A DNA stretch of 64,000 bases from Verrucomicrobiota bacterium (GCA_014193315.1 BJHS01000001.1:206628-270627); one strand, 5' to 3'; counted from the first letter of the stretch, positions 44,553 to 54,301 are shown. Program-made: numbers and translations. Notes: generated by a model not told the origin, from the sequence alone.

Positions 44553-47204
44553 ATGACGATGGTGCCTCACCCCTCCCGCAAGAGCATGCTCGGTCGCATC
44601 CCCGGCAAGTGGAAGGCCATTTTTGTCTACCTGGTGCTGCTGGTCCTTTCTGCCCGGTTCCCCACCTTCAGCGCCAACGAAAGGATCGCGCCCGGCACGC
44701 CCGTCGGGGTGCCGGCTTTCGACTTCATCGGGGACAAAGTGGTCCGGACGGATCGCACCATCCCGATCCGGGCTCACTTGCACGGGGTCGACGGCCAGAA
44801 GGAGGAGGCGCAGGTCGAGGTCCGCCCCCGTTTCCGCAAGACCGTCGTGGTCTACCTCCATCGCATCCCGTGGGACGACCAAGGGAGCCGGCTTTGCGTG
44901 GCGCTGGCGAAGCACCCGGAGGTTTCCGTCATCGAGGCCTTCCTGCCCGGGTTCCACACCTCCTCCGGCGACGTGCCCAGCCATTCGATGGAGTCCAACG
45001 CCGAGGTGGTCGCGGCCCTCGTCGAACACTATGGCCTGAAGGAGTATCATGTCATCGGCCAGGGTCTCGGTGGCGTCGCCGCGCTGGAGCTCGCCAAGGC
45101 CCATCCCGACCGTGTCCGTTCCCTTTCCTTGGTGTCCTCGCCGGGGGCGCAGGAGTTCGAGATGATGGGCAATCCCCTCGTCAATAAGTTAGTCTACGGT
45201 TTCCATGGGGCCTTTTTCTGGGGCGTCTCCCGCCTCACCCCAAATTTCGGGGCGGCCGACCTGCTCCCCTGGGATCGCGATTACGCCAAGACGGTCTTCG
45301 ACACGGACCTCACGGACTCCAAAGAAATCCTGAAGGCCTGGCGCAAGCCTTTGTACCTGCTACACGGCGCGGACGATTGGGTGACGTCCATCGACGCCGC
45401 CCGCTACTCGGCCAAGTTGGTCCCGCAGGCGCAGCTGGAGGTTTTGCCGGGAGGACGCGACGCGGCTTTCGATGACGTCGAAGCGACGGCCGCCAAATTG
45501 AGCGGCTTCGTTCTCAAGGTGGAGCAGGCGCCGCCGGCGCTCGCGCCGCTGCCGACGGCCAAGGACCCGGCCGTGCCGACCGCGCAAGGCGCCCGGTATT
45601 GGATTCTGATGGTTATCATCGTCGTGTGCTGCCTTGTCGCCGAGGATCCCACCTGCCTGGCGACGGGCCTGCTCGTGGGGATGGGGGTCATCGATTTTTG
45701 GTCCGGGGTCGCCGCCTGCACGGTCAGCATCTTCATCGGGGACGTCGCCTTGTATTCCGTGGGTCGATTCTTTGGTCGACAGGCCCTGCACCGTATCCCG
45801 TTGAAGTGGCTCATCAAGCCGCACCAACTCGAGCAATGGGCCGGCTGGTTCTCGACGCCGCGCGGGATGCTCGTCGTCGTCAGTTCCCGCTTCGTGCCGG
45901 CCAGCCGCGTCCCGACCTTCATCACCGCGGGTATCCTCCGTCTCCGGCCCCTTCGGTTGGGCGTGCTGCTCTTCGTCGCCGCGCTCGTCTGGACCCCCGT
46001 CCTGATGCTCATCGGTCTGCGCTGGGGCCCGGCCATCATCGAGAAGCTCAACGAATACCACCGCCTCGCAGGCTGGATCGTCGTGGGCATGTTGGTGCTG
46101 CTTTACCTCGCGACGCACTGGATCCTGCCCGCGCTCACGTGGCGGGGTCGGCGGCAGTTGGTCATGAAGGTGCGCGGTTTGTTGCAGCCTTCGCTTTGGC
46201 CGGCGACGCTCCTCTACCTTCCGGTCCGTCTCGGCGTGCTTTTCTTCAGTTTGCGCCACCGGAGTCTCACCGCGTTCGCCTCCGCGAACCCGGCCTTTGG
46301 TCGCATCGGCGGTTTTGTCGGCGACGCGAAGTCGCTCCTGCTCCGCCCCTTTCAGCGCGATTCGCGCTGCTGCCCGACCTTGGCGCTGTCGCAGGAGGAC
46401 GCCATCGAGGAACGGCTCAAGGAAGCCACCGCCTTTGCCGTCTGTCATGGTTACCCGCTGGTCTTCAAGCCGGAAGTCGCCGAGGATGGCGCTGGCCTGC
46501 GCTTCGTGCGCGGCCCTGAGCAGCTCGCGGCAAGGGTGCGCGCGGCGCGCGAAGATTTCCTTTTGCAGAAGTTCATCCCCGGGCTGGAGTTCGAGGTGGT
46601 GTGGCGGCGTAATCCCGGGCAGGACGATGGCCGCATCATGGCGATTGTGCAGAAGCAGGACGTGGTCGTGCGCGGCGATGGCGAGCAGACCTTGGAGGAG
46701 CTAATCTGGCTGGATGAGGTCGCCGTCTCCCGTGGGGAACTTTACCTGCGTTGCCACTCGCGTGAATTGAACGAGGTCATCCCCGCGGGGCGATTGGTCA
46801 CACTCAATCTGACGGGGAGTTACGGCCACGGGGCGCGCTGCATCCACCGCCCTGATCTCACCACGCCCGAACTGGTCGCGGCGGTCTCGGCCTTCGCCAA
46901 GCGCTTCCCCGGCTTGCACTTCGGTCGTTTCGACCTGCGTGCGGCGAGCGAGGATGAATTGAAGGCCGGTCGCTTCGTCTGCACCGAGGTCGGGGGCTGT
47001 TGCCACGTGTCCAGCCTGATGCGGGATGAGGCGCTGCGCTTCAGTCGTTCCTACACGGCGGTCTGGCATCAATTGAAGGCCTGCCTCGAGGCGGGGCGAT
47101 ATAACCTCAAGCAAAACGTCCGCCCGGTGCCACTGGAGGAACTGATGGCGAGCTGGAGCCAGGCTCGCGGTCGGGCGGACGAGTTTGCCGTCAGCGAGGA
47201 GTAG
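44553..47204 (+). CDS. Fusion: degenerate alpha/beta-hydrolase + DedA membrane domain + ATP-grasp
   Basis: An 883-residue three-part protein. After a membrane anchor (about 20-34), an alpha/beta-hydrolase domain (about 90-325) has the elbow YHVIGQGLGGVAAL. Gly171 replaces the nucleophile serine, and the usual catalytic His segment reads LPGGRDAAFDD. A DedA-type domain (about 350-530) follows, with IGDVALYSVGRFFGRQAL and SSRFVPASRVPTFITAGIL, both DedA signatures. The C-terminal region (about 600-850) is an ATP-grasp domain: YPLVFKPEVAEDGAGLRFV, DFLLQKFIPGLEFEVVW and FGRFDLRAASEDEL, then VCTEVGGCC in place of an EVN-type motif. All three domains are in one uninterrupted frame. The substrate is unknown; a membrane lipid or envelope role is inferred from DedA. 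Confidence 0.85.
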   Translation: MTMVPHPSRKSMLGRIPGKWKAIFVYLVLLVLSARFPTFSANERIAPGTPVGVPAFDFIGDKVVRTDRTIPIRAHLHGVDGQKEEAQVEVRPRFRKTVVVYLHRIPWDDQGSRLCVALAKHPEVSVIEAFLPGFHTSSGDVPSHSMESNAEVVAALVEHYGLKEYHVIGQGLGGVAALELAKAHPDRVRSLSLVSSPGAQEFEMMGNPLVNKLVYGFHGAFFWGVSRLTPNFGAADLLPWDRDYAKTVFDTDLTDSKEILKAWRKPLYLLHGADDWVTSIDAARYSAKLVPQAQLEVLPGGRDAAFDDVEATAAKLSGFVLKVEQAPPALAPLPTAKDPAVPTAQGARYWILMVIIVVCCLVAEDPTCLATGLLVGMGVIDFWSGVAACTVSIFIGDVALYSVGRFFGRQALHRIPLKWLIKPHQLEQWAGWFSTPRGMLVVVSSRFVPASRVPTFITAGILRLRPLRLGVLLFVAALVWTPVLMLIGLRWGPAIIEKLNEYHRLAGWIVVGMLVLLYLATHWILPALTWRGRRQLVMKVRGLLQPSLWPATLLYLPVRLGVLFFSLRHRSLTAFASANPAFGRIGGFVGDAKSLLLRPFQRDSRCCPTLALSQEDAIEERLKEATAFAVCHGYPLVFKPEVAEDGAGLRFVRGPEQLAARVRAAREDFLLQKFIPGLEFEVVWRRNPGQDDGRIMAIVQKQDVVVRGDGEQTLEELIWLDEVAVSRGELYLRCHSRELNEVIPAGRLVTLNLTGSYGHGARCIHRPDLTTPELVAAVSAFAKRFPGLHFGRFDLRAASEDELKAGRFVCTEVGGCCHVSSLMRDEALRFSRSYTAVWHQLKACLEAGRYNLKQNVRPVPLEELMASWSQARGRADEFAVSEE

Positions 47205-47404
47205 GCTGCATGGCTGGCGCGGAGACCGCGTCGCCGGCGGACAGGATTGGAGAGGGACATCCGTTGCCGACGGAACGGCCACGTGCATGGCCACTCGCGC
47301 TCGAATGAGCATTTCACCCTAACAGTTATTGGGGCTGATAACCCGCTGCGATGGTCAGTCCTTTTCATGTGTCACGTTGGTCGTAGGAAAGCACCACTCA
47401 TCCT

Positions 47405-49336
47405 ATGAACGCCCGCTCCCCCCGTCTTCGGTCTGTTCTCGTTGCTGCCGCCCTGATTACCTCCCCTTCGCTTTGGGCCGCTAACGTCATCTGGGACACG
47501 AGTAGTGCCCCCGGCTATCAGCTTGGCAGCGGCACATGGGACTTAGGGAGTCTGCGCTGGACGACCAATGGCACGACCCTGTCGGCTTGGGTCTCCGGTG
47601 ATAGTGCCATTTTTTCCGATGGGACGCAGGGCGCGACGGACGCGATCACCTTAGCGACGAACGTCACAATCAGCGGGCTGACTTTCGGGGGCGGGTCGGT
47701 TGATAGCGCGAATTGGATGATCGCGGGGGCTGGTCAATTTGACTTGGGATCGTCGGCCGAGTTCAAGGTCTTTGGTGGCTCCACCGCTACCTTGAGTAAC
47801 TCGATTGGCGGTAACTTTGGGGTGAATAAGACCGGTTCGGGGATCTTAGTTTTCGATGCCGTTAATACCTATGCTGGAGGGACGACCATCTCGGACGGCC
47901 TGCTGAGGTTGAGGCATGCCCAAGGGGCTGGCACTGGCCCGATTGCACTCAACGGCGGCGTCCTTGGCCTAGACCAGAGCCTCACGATTGGCAATCAGGT
48001 GACCCTGCAGTCGGCGCGGTCGATCATCGATATGGACATGGCCACACCCAATTCGTCGACCCTATCGGGCTTGATTTCTGGTGCTGGAACCTTCGTCAAG
48101 ACGGGTCGCGGCACGCTTGTCCTTACCGCGACGAATAGCTACACTGGTGGGACATCGATCGAGGGTGGGGTTCTGAAGTTAAGCTCCGATGGGGCGGCCG
48201 GTAGCGGGGTCATCACGCTCAATGGTGGATCGCTGCAAGTCTCTTCAACTATCAACGTGCGCAATAACATCATCCTCGCCGCGCCGACCAACGAGATTTC
48301 TATGAATGAGACCTTCCCCAAAGGTTACCCGAGGACCGCGCTGTTATCGGCGGCGATTATTTCCGGTTCCGGCCAATTTCAAAAAGTTGGGGCAGGGAAT
48401 TTCAACATCTACGGGGCTAATACCTATACCGGCGGGACTATCATCAACGCTGGCTGGTTGACGCTTGCTCATAACACTGGGGCGGGGACCGGGGCCATTA
48501 CGGTCAAAGGTGGGGCGCTGTATTTAAAGGATGGCCTTAAGGTCGCGAACGCCATTGTACTGGCGGCCCCTCAGTCAAGGCTGGGGGCCGAATTGGGGAG
48601 TACCGCGACTTTGTCGGGGGTGATCTCCGGGACCGGGGCACTGCATAAGGAGGGCGACGCAACGTTGATACTAACCGGGGCGAACACCTTCACGGGTGGG
48701 CTATCCGTCAAGGCCGGTAATCTCTTGATTAATGGCAGTGTCGATGGTGCCGCAAAGGTGCTCTCGGGGGCGAGCCTGGGTGGCTCCGGCGTGGTTGGGA
48801 ACGTCACCGTTACCGCTGGCGGGAAAATCAGCCCGGGTGCGGCGCTCGATAACTCGGTCGCGACTCTGACCTTGGCTAGCCTTAGTCTTGAAGGGGATTC
48901 CATCGTTAACTGGAATGTGGTTCGCGCTGATCAGGCTGCAGGGGTCGGTTACGACTGCATGAAGGTCACTGGGCTCCTCGACCTGAGCGGGGCTTCCTCG
49001 CTCAATCGGGTGAAGTTACTCCTGAGTGGGCGCCTCGCCAACTTCGACCCTCAACAATCGGCCAACTTCAAGTTGCTGGATTACGTCACCCTTAACCTTG
49101 GCACCAACACCAACATCTCCGACCTTTTCTCTATTGATGACACGGGCTTGCTGGATGGATACGGCGCTTGGCAGCAGCTCTTCGCCTTTCGCGTCGTCGA
49201 TGATGCGGCAAACCATCAGCTCCTGCTCAGCTATTCTGGCGCCGTGCCGGAGCCCTCCACCTATGGTTTTGCGCTGGGGGCTTTGGGTCTGGCCATCGCC
49301 GCGGTGCGTCGCCGCCGCCAGCCAGTGTCTGCCTAG
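47405..49336 (+). CDS. PEP-CTERM protein with autotransporter-associated beta-strand repeats
   Basis: A 643-residue secreted protein. It has a signal peptide (about residues 1-26) and an early VIWDTSSAPGYQLGSGTWDL segment. At least four autotransporter-type repeats follow, of the form KTGSGILVFDAVNTYAGGTT, KTGRGTLVLTATNSYTGGTS, KVGAGNFNIYGANTYTGGTI and KEGDATLILTGANTFTGGLS. It ends with the PEP-CTERM sorting signal VPEPSTYGFALGALGLAIAA and a basic tail, RRRRQPVSA. Proteins of this type are released or anchored by exosortase; no exosortase gene is in the window. The gene is visibly richer in A and T than its neighbours. It has a 200-bp upstream spacer in which I see no clear element. Confidence 0.9.
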   Translation: MNARSPRLRSVLVAAALITSPSLWAANVIWDTSSAPGYQLGSGTWDLGSLRWTTNGTTLSAWVSGDSAIFSDGTQGATDAITLATNVTISGLTFGGGSVDSANWMIAGAGQFDLGSSAEFKVFGGSTATLSNSIGGNFGVNKTGSGILVFDAVNTYAGGTTISDGLLRLRHAQGAGTGPIALNGGVLGLDQSLTIGNQVTLQSARSIIDMDMATPNSSTLSGLISGAGTFVKTGRGTLVLTATNSYTGGTSIEGGVLKLSSDGAAGSGVITLNGGSLQVSSTINVRNNIILAAPTNEISMNETFPKGYPRTALLSAAIISGSGQFQKVGAGNFNIYGANTYTGGTIINAGWLTLAHNTGAGTGAITVKGGALYLKDGLKVANAIVLAAPQSRLGAELGSTATLSGVISGTGALHKEGDATLILTGANTFTGGLSVKAGNLLINGSVDGAAKVLSGASLGGSGVVGNVTVTAGGKISPGAALDNSVATLTLASLSLEGDSIVNWNVVRADQAAGVGYDCMKVTGLLDLSGASSLNRVKLLLSGRLANFDPQQSANFKLLDYVTLNLGTNTNISDLFSIDDTGLLDGYGAWQQLFAFRVVDDAANHQLLLSYSGAVPEPSTYGFALGALGLAIAAVRRRRQPVSA

Positions 49337-49377
49337 GCCTCGCGGTAAGCGCAGGGTGGAGGGCGATGCCGATGGGC

Positions 49378-49977
49378 TTACCGGGCGTTGTACGCGTGGC
49401 ACAAGGCGACTGCGGCGGCGTCGGATTCGTCCAAGGGTAATTCCGCCCCCAGCCCGAAGACGGACTTCACCATCCGGCCCACCTGTTCTTTGGAGGCCGC
49501 GCCATGCCCGGTGACGGCCATCTTGATACGCTTGGGGGCGTACTCGTGCACGGTGGCGCCCAGCCGTGCGAGCACACTGAGCGCCGCCCCGCGGGAAGCG
49601 CCCATGGCTTGGGCTGTGCGGAAGTTTTGAACGTAGATGGTTTCCTCGATGGCCGCTTGGGTGACGCTGTGTTTGATCGCCAGCATCTCAACCGCATCTG
49701 CGATTTTTCCCATGCATTGATAAGGCTCCAGTTTCGCCGGCAGTTTCAAGGTCAGGCTAACCAACAGGCGGGGCTCCCCATGGCGCGTGTCGATCACGGC
49801 CAAGCCGGTGCCGCGGAGGGATGGGTCGATGCCGAGGATGATGGCTTTGGCTCCCCGCGCCGCGCCCGCGGCTTTAGCGGGGGCCTTGCGGGGCTGGCCG
49901 AGCGAGGGTTTCCCCGAGGCGGTGGCCCCGTCGCGGAGCTTGGCGGTCCAGAGAGAACGCGAGGAAGAGCGAGCCAT
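49378..49977 (-). CDS. ruvC: Holliday junction resolvase RuvC
   Basis: A 199-residue endonuclease that cleaves Holliday junctions with RuvAB. The catalytic acids are Asp51 (ILGIDPSLRGTG), Glu111 (AAIEETIYVQNFRTA) and Asp183/Asp186 (PLDESDAAAVALCHA). An N-terminal extension of about 43 residues (MARSSSRSLWTAKLRDGATA and a Pro/Ala/Lys-rich stretch) precedes the usual start of the fold. The ATG at 49977 is used; a later internal start is not obvious. The neighbours are not ruvA or ruvB. It is convergent with the PEP-CTERM gene and divergent from the 50069 gene. Confidence 0.92.
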   Translation of the reverse strand: MARSSSRSLWTAKLRDGATASGKPSLGQPRKAPAKAAGAARGAKAIILGIDPSLRGTGLAVIDTRHGEPRLLVSLTLKLPAKLEPYQCMGKIADAVEMLAIKHSVTQAAIEETIYVQNFRTAQAMGASRGAALSVLARLGATVHEYAPKRIKMAVTGHGAASKEQVGRMVKSVFGLGAELPLDESDAAAVALCHAYNAR

Positions 49978-50068
49978 GGCGTAGCATGGCGGACAGGGCA
50001 GGGTGGCTTCGATAGAAAAAACCGCCTGTCGGGTTGCCTCGGTCACGCCCCCCTTTCAGCCTCTGGGC

Positions 50069-50977
50069 ATGCGGCCCTCGGCATTCCTTATCATCGCCCT
50101 GTTGATGGCGCTCCCGGCCGTCGAGCCGGTGGTGGTGCGGGAGACGGCGGAAATGCCCTCCGTCTCACTCGCCTCGGCCGCCCGTTTCAGCCGGGAAATC
50201 GTGCCGGAATGCTCCGCCCTGTGGGCCAGCTCCGGCCAGCCTGGCCTCTTTTGGACGCTGTCCGATTCCGGAGCCAAGCCCCGGATCTCAGCCCTCCAGG
50301 CCGACGGTACGTTCGTGTCTAGCCCGACGGGCCCCTGGCGTTCGGTCGAGCTCAAGGGGGCGACGAATGTCGACTGGGAAGCCATCGCCGGTGACGCGAC
50401 GGGCCAGATGATCGTCTGCGACATCGGTAATAACATCTCCCTCCGCAAGGAACTCGCGCTCTACGTCTTCCAAGAGCCCAAACTCGGGGCGAAGGAAGTC
50501 ACCGACCTTCGTAAATTCACCTTCACGTGGCCGGACCAGAAATCCTTCCCCGACCCGGAGCTTTCCCATGATTGCGAGGCCGCCTTCATGGTGCGGGGGA
50601 AGCTGTACCTCCTGACCAAGCACCGGCGCGACACCCTGAGCGACCTGTGGCGGGTTGAGTTGCCAGAGGTCGGCGACAAAGCGCTGCCCATCAAGGTCGG
50701 GCGGCTCGATGCCAAGGGGATGGTCACCGATGCCGCCGTGTCGCCCGATGGCAAGCACCTCGCCGTGCTCACCTACACCTTCGTCTGGGTCTTCGCTCTG
50801 CCCGCCACGGGCGAGGCGTTCTTCTCCGGGGTGGCTCGCTCCGCCCCGCTTTCCTTGCCTGCCCTCTCCTGGCAAGTCGAAGGTTGTGCTTGGCTCGATG
50901 GCCAGACGCTCCTTCTTGGTTCGGAGCAAGGCGATCTCTTCAAACTCCCGCTTTCGGAGCTGCGGCCGGTCAAGTAG
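50069..50977 (+). CDS. Unrecognised exported protein with propeller-like repeats
   Basis: A 302-residue protein with a signal peptide (MRPSAFLIIALLMALPAVEP). Short blade-like segments are PECSALWASSGQPGLFWTL, DWEAIAGDATGQMIVCDIGN, HDCEAAFMVRGKLYLLTKH and VTDAAVSPDGKHLAVLTY. This fits a WD40-like or esterase-like beta-propeller (YncE-type relatives are similar in style). It has no catalytic motif I can point to. The ATG at 50069 begins the signal peptide; a longer frame upstream would overlap the ruvC start. Convergent with tkt, sharing the terminator at 51003. Confidence 0.65.
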   Translation: MRPSAFLIIALLMALPAVEPVVVRETAEMPSVSLASAARFSREIVPECSALWASSGQPGLFWTLSDSGAKPRISALQADGTFVSSPTGPWRSVELKGATNVDWEAIAGDATGQMIVCDIGNNISLRKELALYVFQEPKLGAKEVTDLRKFTFTWPDQKSFPDPELSHDCEAAFMVRGKLYLLTKHRRDTLSDLWRVELPEVGDKALPIKVGRLDAKGMVTDAAVSPDGKHLAVLTYTFVWVFALPATGEAFFSGVARSAPLSLPALSWQVEGCAWLDGQTLLLGSEQGDLFKLPLSELRPVK

Positions 50978-51002
50978 GTCAAGCGCCTCCTGCCAGCGGC
51001 GC

Positions 51003-51034
51003 AAAAAAACCGCCGGCGGTAACGCCGGCGGTTT
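51003..51034. terminator. Bidirectional intrinsic terminator
   Basis: AAACCGCCGGCG (51007-51018) and CGCCGGCGGTTT (51023-51034) form a perfect 12-bp stem with a GTAA loop. On the minus strand seven T follow, so it is strongest for tkt; the plus strand has only TTT. Confidence 0.9.
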
Positions 51035-51055
51035 GAGGCGAGGCCCTCGCCTGGC

Positions 51056-53050
51056 TTAGAGCGCCTTCGCGGCGGCGACGACGGCGTCCTTGGTGATGCC
51101 GAGTTCCTTCATCACCACCTCGCCCGGGGCGGAGAGCCCGAAGGTGTCGGTACCGATGGCCTTGCCGGCGGTGCCGACGTAGCGGCCCCACGAGATTGTC
51201 ACGCCGGCTTCGACGCTGATGCGCTTGGTGCAGGCGGCGGGGAGGACTTCCTCCTGGTAGGCCTTGGGCTGGCGTGCGAAGACTTCCATCGAAGGCATGG
51301 AGACCACGCGGACGCCCGCGCCGAGTTCTTCACCGGCCGCAAGGGCGAGCGAGAGTTCGCTCCCCGTGCCGATGATGATGTGCGTGAGGGGGGCGGTCTC
51401 CTGACGGAGAACATAGCCGCCCTTGAGCGTGCCCTGGCGGCGCGTGGCGACCGGGATGGCGTCGAGGGACGGGACGTTCTGGCGGGAGAGGATCAGGGCG
51501 ACCGGGCCATCCTTGCGGGCGACCGCGTGGGCGAAGGCAGCGGCCGTCTCTTCGGCGTCGCCCGGACGGACCACGTCGAGGTTAGGGATGCAGCGCAGCG
51601 CGCTCACGGTCTCGACCGGCTGGTGGGTCGGGCCGTCTTCGCCGACGCCGACGGAGTCGTGCGTGAAGATGTAGAAGGTCTGCAGCTTCGCGAGGGCCGC
51701 GATGCGGATCGACGGGCGGAGGTAGTCGGAGAACGTCAGGAACGTCGCGCCCGAGCCCTTGAAGACGCCGTGGTAGGCCATGCCGTTGAGGATCGCGCCC
51801 ATGCCGTGCTCACGGATGCCGAAGTAGAGGTTGCGGCCGCCCGGGGTCGCGACGTCGAAGTCGCCGACGTCCTTGAGGTAGTTCTTGGTCGAGCCGTGGA
51901 GGTCGGCCGAACCGGAGAGCACGAGGGGCGAAGCCTTGGCGACGGCGTTGATGCAGGTCTCGCCGGAGACGCGGGTCGCGAGGGCGTTCTTGCCGAACTC
52001 CGGGATCGCGGTGAGGAGGGACTGCACGTCGCCGTGGTCGCCCTGCTGGGCCTTGGCGAGGAGGGTGGCTTTCGCGGGGTTGGCCTTCGCCCACGCGGCG
52101 TAGGTCTGCTGCCACTCGGCATGCGCGGCGGCCTGCTGGGCCTTGCGGGCGTTGAAGAAGGCGCGGGTCTCGGGGGAGACGTAGAATTTCTCTGCGGGCA
52201 GACCGAGGGCCTGGCGGGAGGCGTCGACGAACTTCACGCCGGCTTCGCCGTGGCCCTTGGAGGTGCCTTGGACTTCGGCGATGCCCTTGCCGATGACGGT
52301 CTTGCAGATGATCAGCTTGGGTTTGCCGTTCTTGCTGGCGCGGGCCTTGGCCAGGGCTTCGGCGATCGGGGCGAGTTCGTTACCCTGCTTGACTGTGAAG
52401 ACTTCCCAGTTGGCGGCTTCGTAGCGCTTGGCGGTGTCCTCGTTCTGCGTTTTCGAGGCCATCGCGTCGAGGGTGACGTCGTTGGAGTCGTAGAGCATGA
52501 TGAGGTTATCGAGGCCGAAGCGGCCGGCAAAGGAGGCGGCTTCGTGCGAGATGCCTTCCTGCAGGCAGCCGTCGCCGGCGAGGCCGATCACGAGGTGGTT
52601 GAAAATCTTGTGTTCGGCGGTGTTGAAGTGGGCGGCGGCCATCTTGGCGGCCACGGCCATGCCGACGATGTTGCCGGTGCCCTGACCGAGGGGGCCGGTG
52701 GTGGCTTCGACGCCGACGGTCTCGCCGAACTCCGGGTGCCCCGGGGTCTTGGAGTGGAGCTTGCGGAAGTTCTTCACTTCCTGGAGGGGGAGGTCGAAAC
52801 CGGCGAGGTGGACCCAGCCGTAGACGAACATCGAGCCGTGTCCGGCCGAGAGGACGAAGCGGTCGCGGTTGATCCAAGCGGGGGCGGCGGGGTCGTGGCG
52901 AAGGAAGTCGCCGTAGAGCACGGCACCGATCTCGGCGGCACCCAGCGGGAGGCCCAGGTGGCCCGAATGGCAGGCGGCGACGGCGTCCATGGCCAGGCCG
53001 CGGGCTTCGGTGGCGGCACGGGAAAGGTCGGCGGAATGGTTGAGCGACAT
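51056..53050 (-). CDS. tkt: Transketolase
   Basis: A 664-residue thiamine-diphosphate enzyme of the non-oxidative pentose phosphate pathway. The N-terminal domain has [51 protein letters not shown] and the TPP motif [20 protein letters not shown]. The middle domain has [18 protein letters not shown] and [20 protein letters not shown], the typical transketolase signature. The C-terminal domain is intact. The ATG at 53050 begins [10 protein letters not shown]. With zwf and opcA it gives the window most of a pentose-phosphate set. Divergent from hisI. Confidence 0.95.
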   Translation of the reverse strand: MSLNHSADLSRAATEARGLAMDAVAACHSGHLGLPLGAAEIGAVLYGDFLRHDPAAPAWINRDRFVLSAGHGSMFVYGWVHLAGFDLPLQEVKNFRKLHSKTPGHPEFGETVGVEATTGPLGQGTGNIVGMAVAAKMAAAHFNTAEHKIFNHLVIGLAGDGCLQEGISHEAASFAGRFGLDNLIMLYDSNDVTLDAMASKTQNEDTAKRYEAANWEVFTVKQGNELAPIAEALAKARASKNGKPKLIICKTVIGKGIAEVQGTSKGHGEAGVKFVDASRQALGLPAEKFYVSPETRAFFNARKAQQAAAHAEWQQTYAAWAKANPAKATLLAKAQQGDHGDVQSLLTAIPEFGKNALATRVSGETCINAVAKASPLVLSGSADLHGSTKNYLKDVGDFDVATPGGRNLYFGIREHGMGAILNGMAYHGVFKGSGATFLTFSDYLRPSIRIAALAKLQTFYIFTHDSVGVGEDGPTHQPVETVSALRCIPNLDVVRPGDAEETAAAFAHAVARKDGPVALILSRQNVPSLDAIPVATRRQGTLKGGYVLRQETAPLTHIIIGTGSELSLALAAGEELGAGVRVVSMPSMEVFARQPKAYQEEVLPAACTKRISVEAGVTISWGRYVGTAGKAIGTDTFGLSAPGEVVMKELGITKDAVVAAAKAL

Positions 53051-53126
53051 AGACCTAATGCGTAAGGGAGAAGTAGGTGGGGTTTCCAGCCTTGAATGAG
53101 CCTGCAAACCCCATCAAAACGGTTCC

Positions 53127-53534
53127 ATGTCCGACCAAAATATCGAAGAAGGCCTGAACCTGCGACTGGACTTCGGAAAACTACGAAAAATCGCCTCGGG
53201 CACCGCCGATGTCATTCCGGCCGTCGCCCAAGACGCCCTCACGGGCGAGGTCCTCATCCTTGGTTACGTCAACGAGCTGGCGTTGCAGACCGCCCTACGG
53301 GAAAAGAAGGCCACTTTCTGGAGCACTTCTCGTAATGAACTTTGGATCAAGGGCCTGACCTCGGGCGACTTCCTCGAGCTCCTCGAAGTCCGCGTCAACT
53401 GCGAGCAGAACTCCATCCTCTACAAGGTTCGCCCGGCGGGGCAGGGCGCCTGCCACACCAAGCAGGACGGCAAGGCCCGCGCGGGTTGCTATTACCGCCG
53501 GCTCAAGGCCGACGGGTCCTTGGAGAAGGCCTGA
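53127..53534 (+). CDS. hisI: Phosphoribosyl-AMP cyclohydrolase, divergent HisI
   Basis: A 135-residue enzyme of histidine biosynthesis (third step). Zinc cysteines are present: Cys92 in VRVNCEQNSILY, Cys109 in GQGACHTKQDG and Cys121 in ARAGCYYRRL. Other family segments are ILGYVNELALQTAL and SRNELWIKGLTSGDF. The DxDxD metal cluster beside Cys92 reads Asn91-Cys-Glu93-Gln-Asn95, so two of the three Mg-site aspartates are Asn and one is Glu. I recall similar NCEQN forms in Planctomycetota and Verrucomicrobiota annotations. No HisE domain or other his gene is nearby. Confidence 0.85.
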   Translation: MSDQNIEEGLNLRLDFGKLRKIASGTADVIPAVAQDALTGEVLILGYVNELALQTALREKKATFWSTSRNELWIKGLTSGDFLELLEVRVNCEQNSILYKVRPAGQGACHTKQDGKARAGCYYRRLKADGSLEKA

Positions 53535-53536
53535 CC

Positions 53537-54256
53537 TCAGCGGCCCGCCGCGGCCTGCTCGACCAGCAGCGCGGCGACTTCGTAGCGCAGCGAAACCGCG
53601 GCCTGCTTCCGCGCCGCCGCCTCCGCGCCCGCCGGGACCGTGAACGCGGCCTCCCCGCCGGGCTTTCGCGCGGTCACCGCGCGCAGGGCCGCGACCGCCG
53701 CCGCGCCGGTTTCATATTCAAAATAAAAAACAACGACGACCTGCCGCGGGAAGCCGCCTTCGCCCACGGCGACCGACACCGCGCGGGCCTGGGTCGCGAT
53801 GGCGGCGACCTCCGGGCCGAACCACGCGCGCCGGCGGCCTGTCGCCACGAGGTCGGCGGGGTGTTCGGTGCGCACGAGGAGGTAGCCGCCTGGGGTCGCG
53901 GCGAGCAGCGGTTGGGCGGTCCGTGGGAGGCTGGCGGGGGCAGCCGGCGGCGGCGCCGTCGCCGGCGCGACCGCGAACCCCGGCGTGGCGAAGCCGAAGC
54001 CGAGGTGGAATTCCGCAGCGTCCTCCCGGAGGAGTCCCGCCAGCAACTGGGCCCGGCAGGCGGACGGGGCGACTTGCGTCAGGAGGCGGCGCACGGCCCG
54101 GGAACTGCTGGCGGCTTGGGCTTCCTTGGTCAGCAGGCGACCGACGACCGGGTACTCCGCCCCGACGGCCAGCGTTTGGCTGGACGGGGTGAGCAGGGCG
54201 ATGAACCCGCCCAGCAGAAGGGCGAGAGCCAGGCCGACGAGGGTCGCGCGACGCAT
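53537..54256 (-). CDS. Unrecognised secreted alanine-rich protein (239 residues)
   Basis: A low-complexity, alanine-rich exported protein with a membrane signal or anchor (LVGLALALLLGGFIALLTP). It shows an LVRTEHPADLVATGRRRAWF segment, a long helix-rich C-terminus and a proline-rich link (PATAPPPAAPAS). I do not recognise the family. It lies downstream of nagB on the same strand and ends two bases from the hisI stop. Base composition is very G+C-rich, like its neighbours. Confidence 0.6.
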   Translation of the reverse strand: MRRATLVGLALALLLGGFIALLTPSSQTLAVGAEYPVVGRLLTKEAQAASSSRAVRRLLTQVAPSACRAQLLAGLLREDAAEFHLGFGFATPGFAVAPATAPPPAAPASLPRTAQPLLAATPGGYLLVRTEHPADLVATGRRRAWFGPEVAAIATQARAVSVAVGEGGFPRQVVVVFYFEYETGAAAVAALRAVTARKPGGEAAFTVPAGAEAAARKQAAVSLRYEVAALLVEQAAAGR

Positions 54257-54301
54257 GCGCCTAGGTTGTCGGCGAGGCGGGTCGGCGCAACCGTGGACCG
54301 T

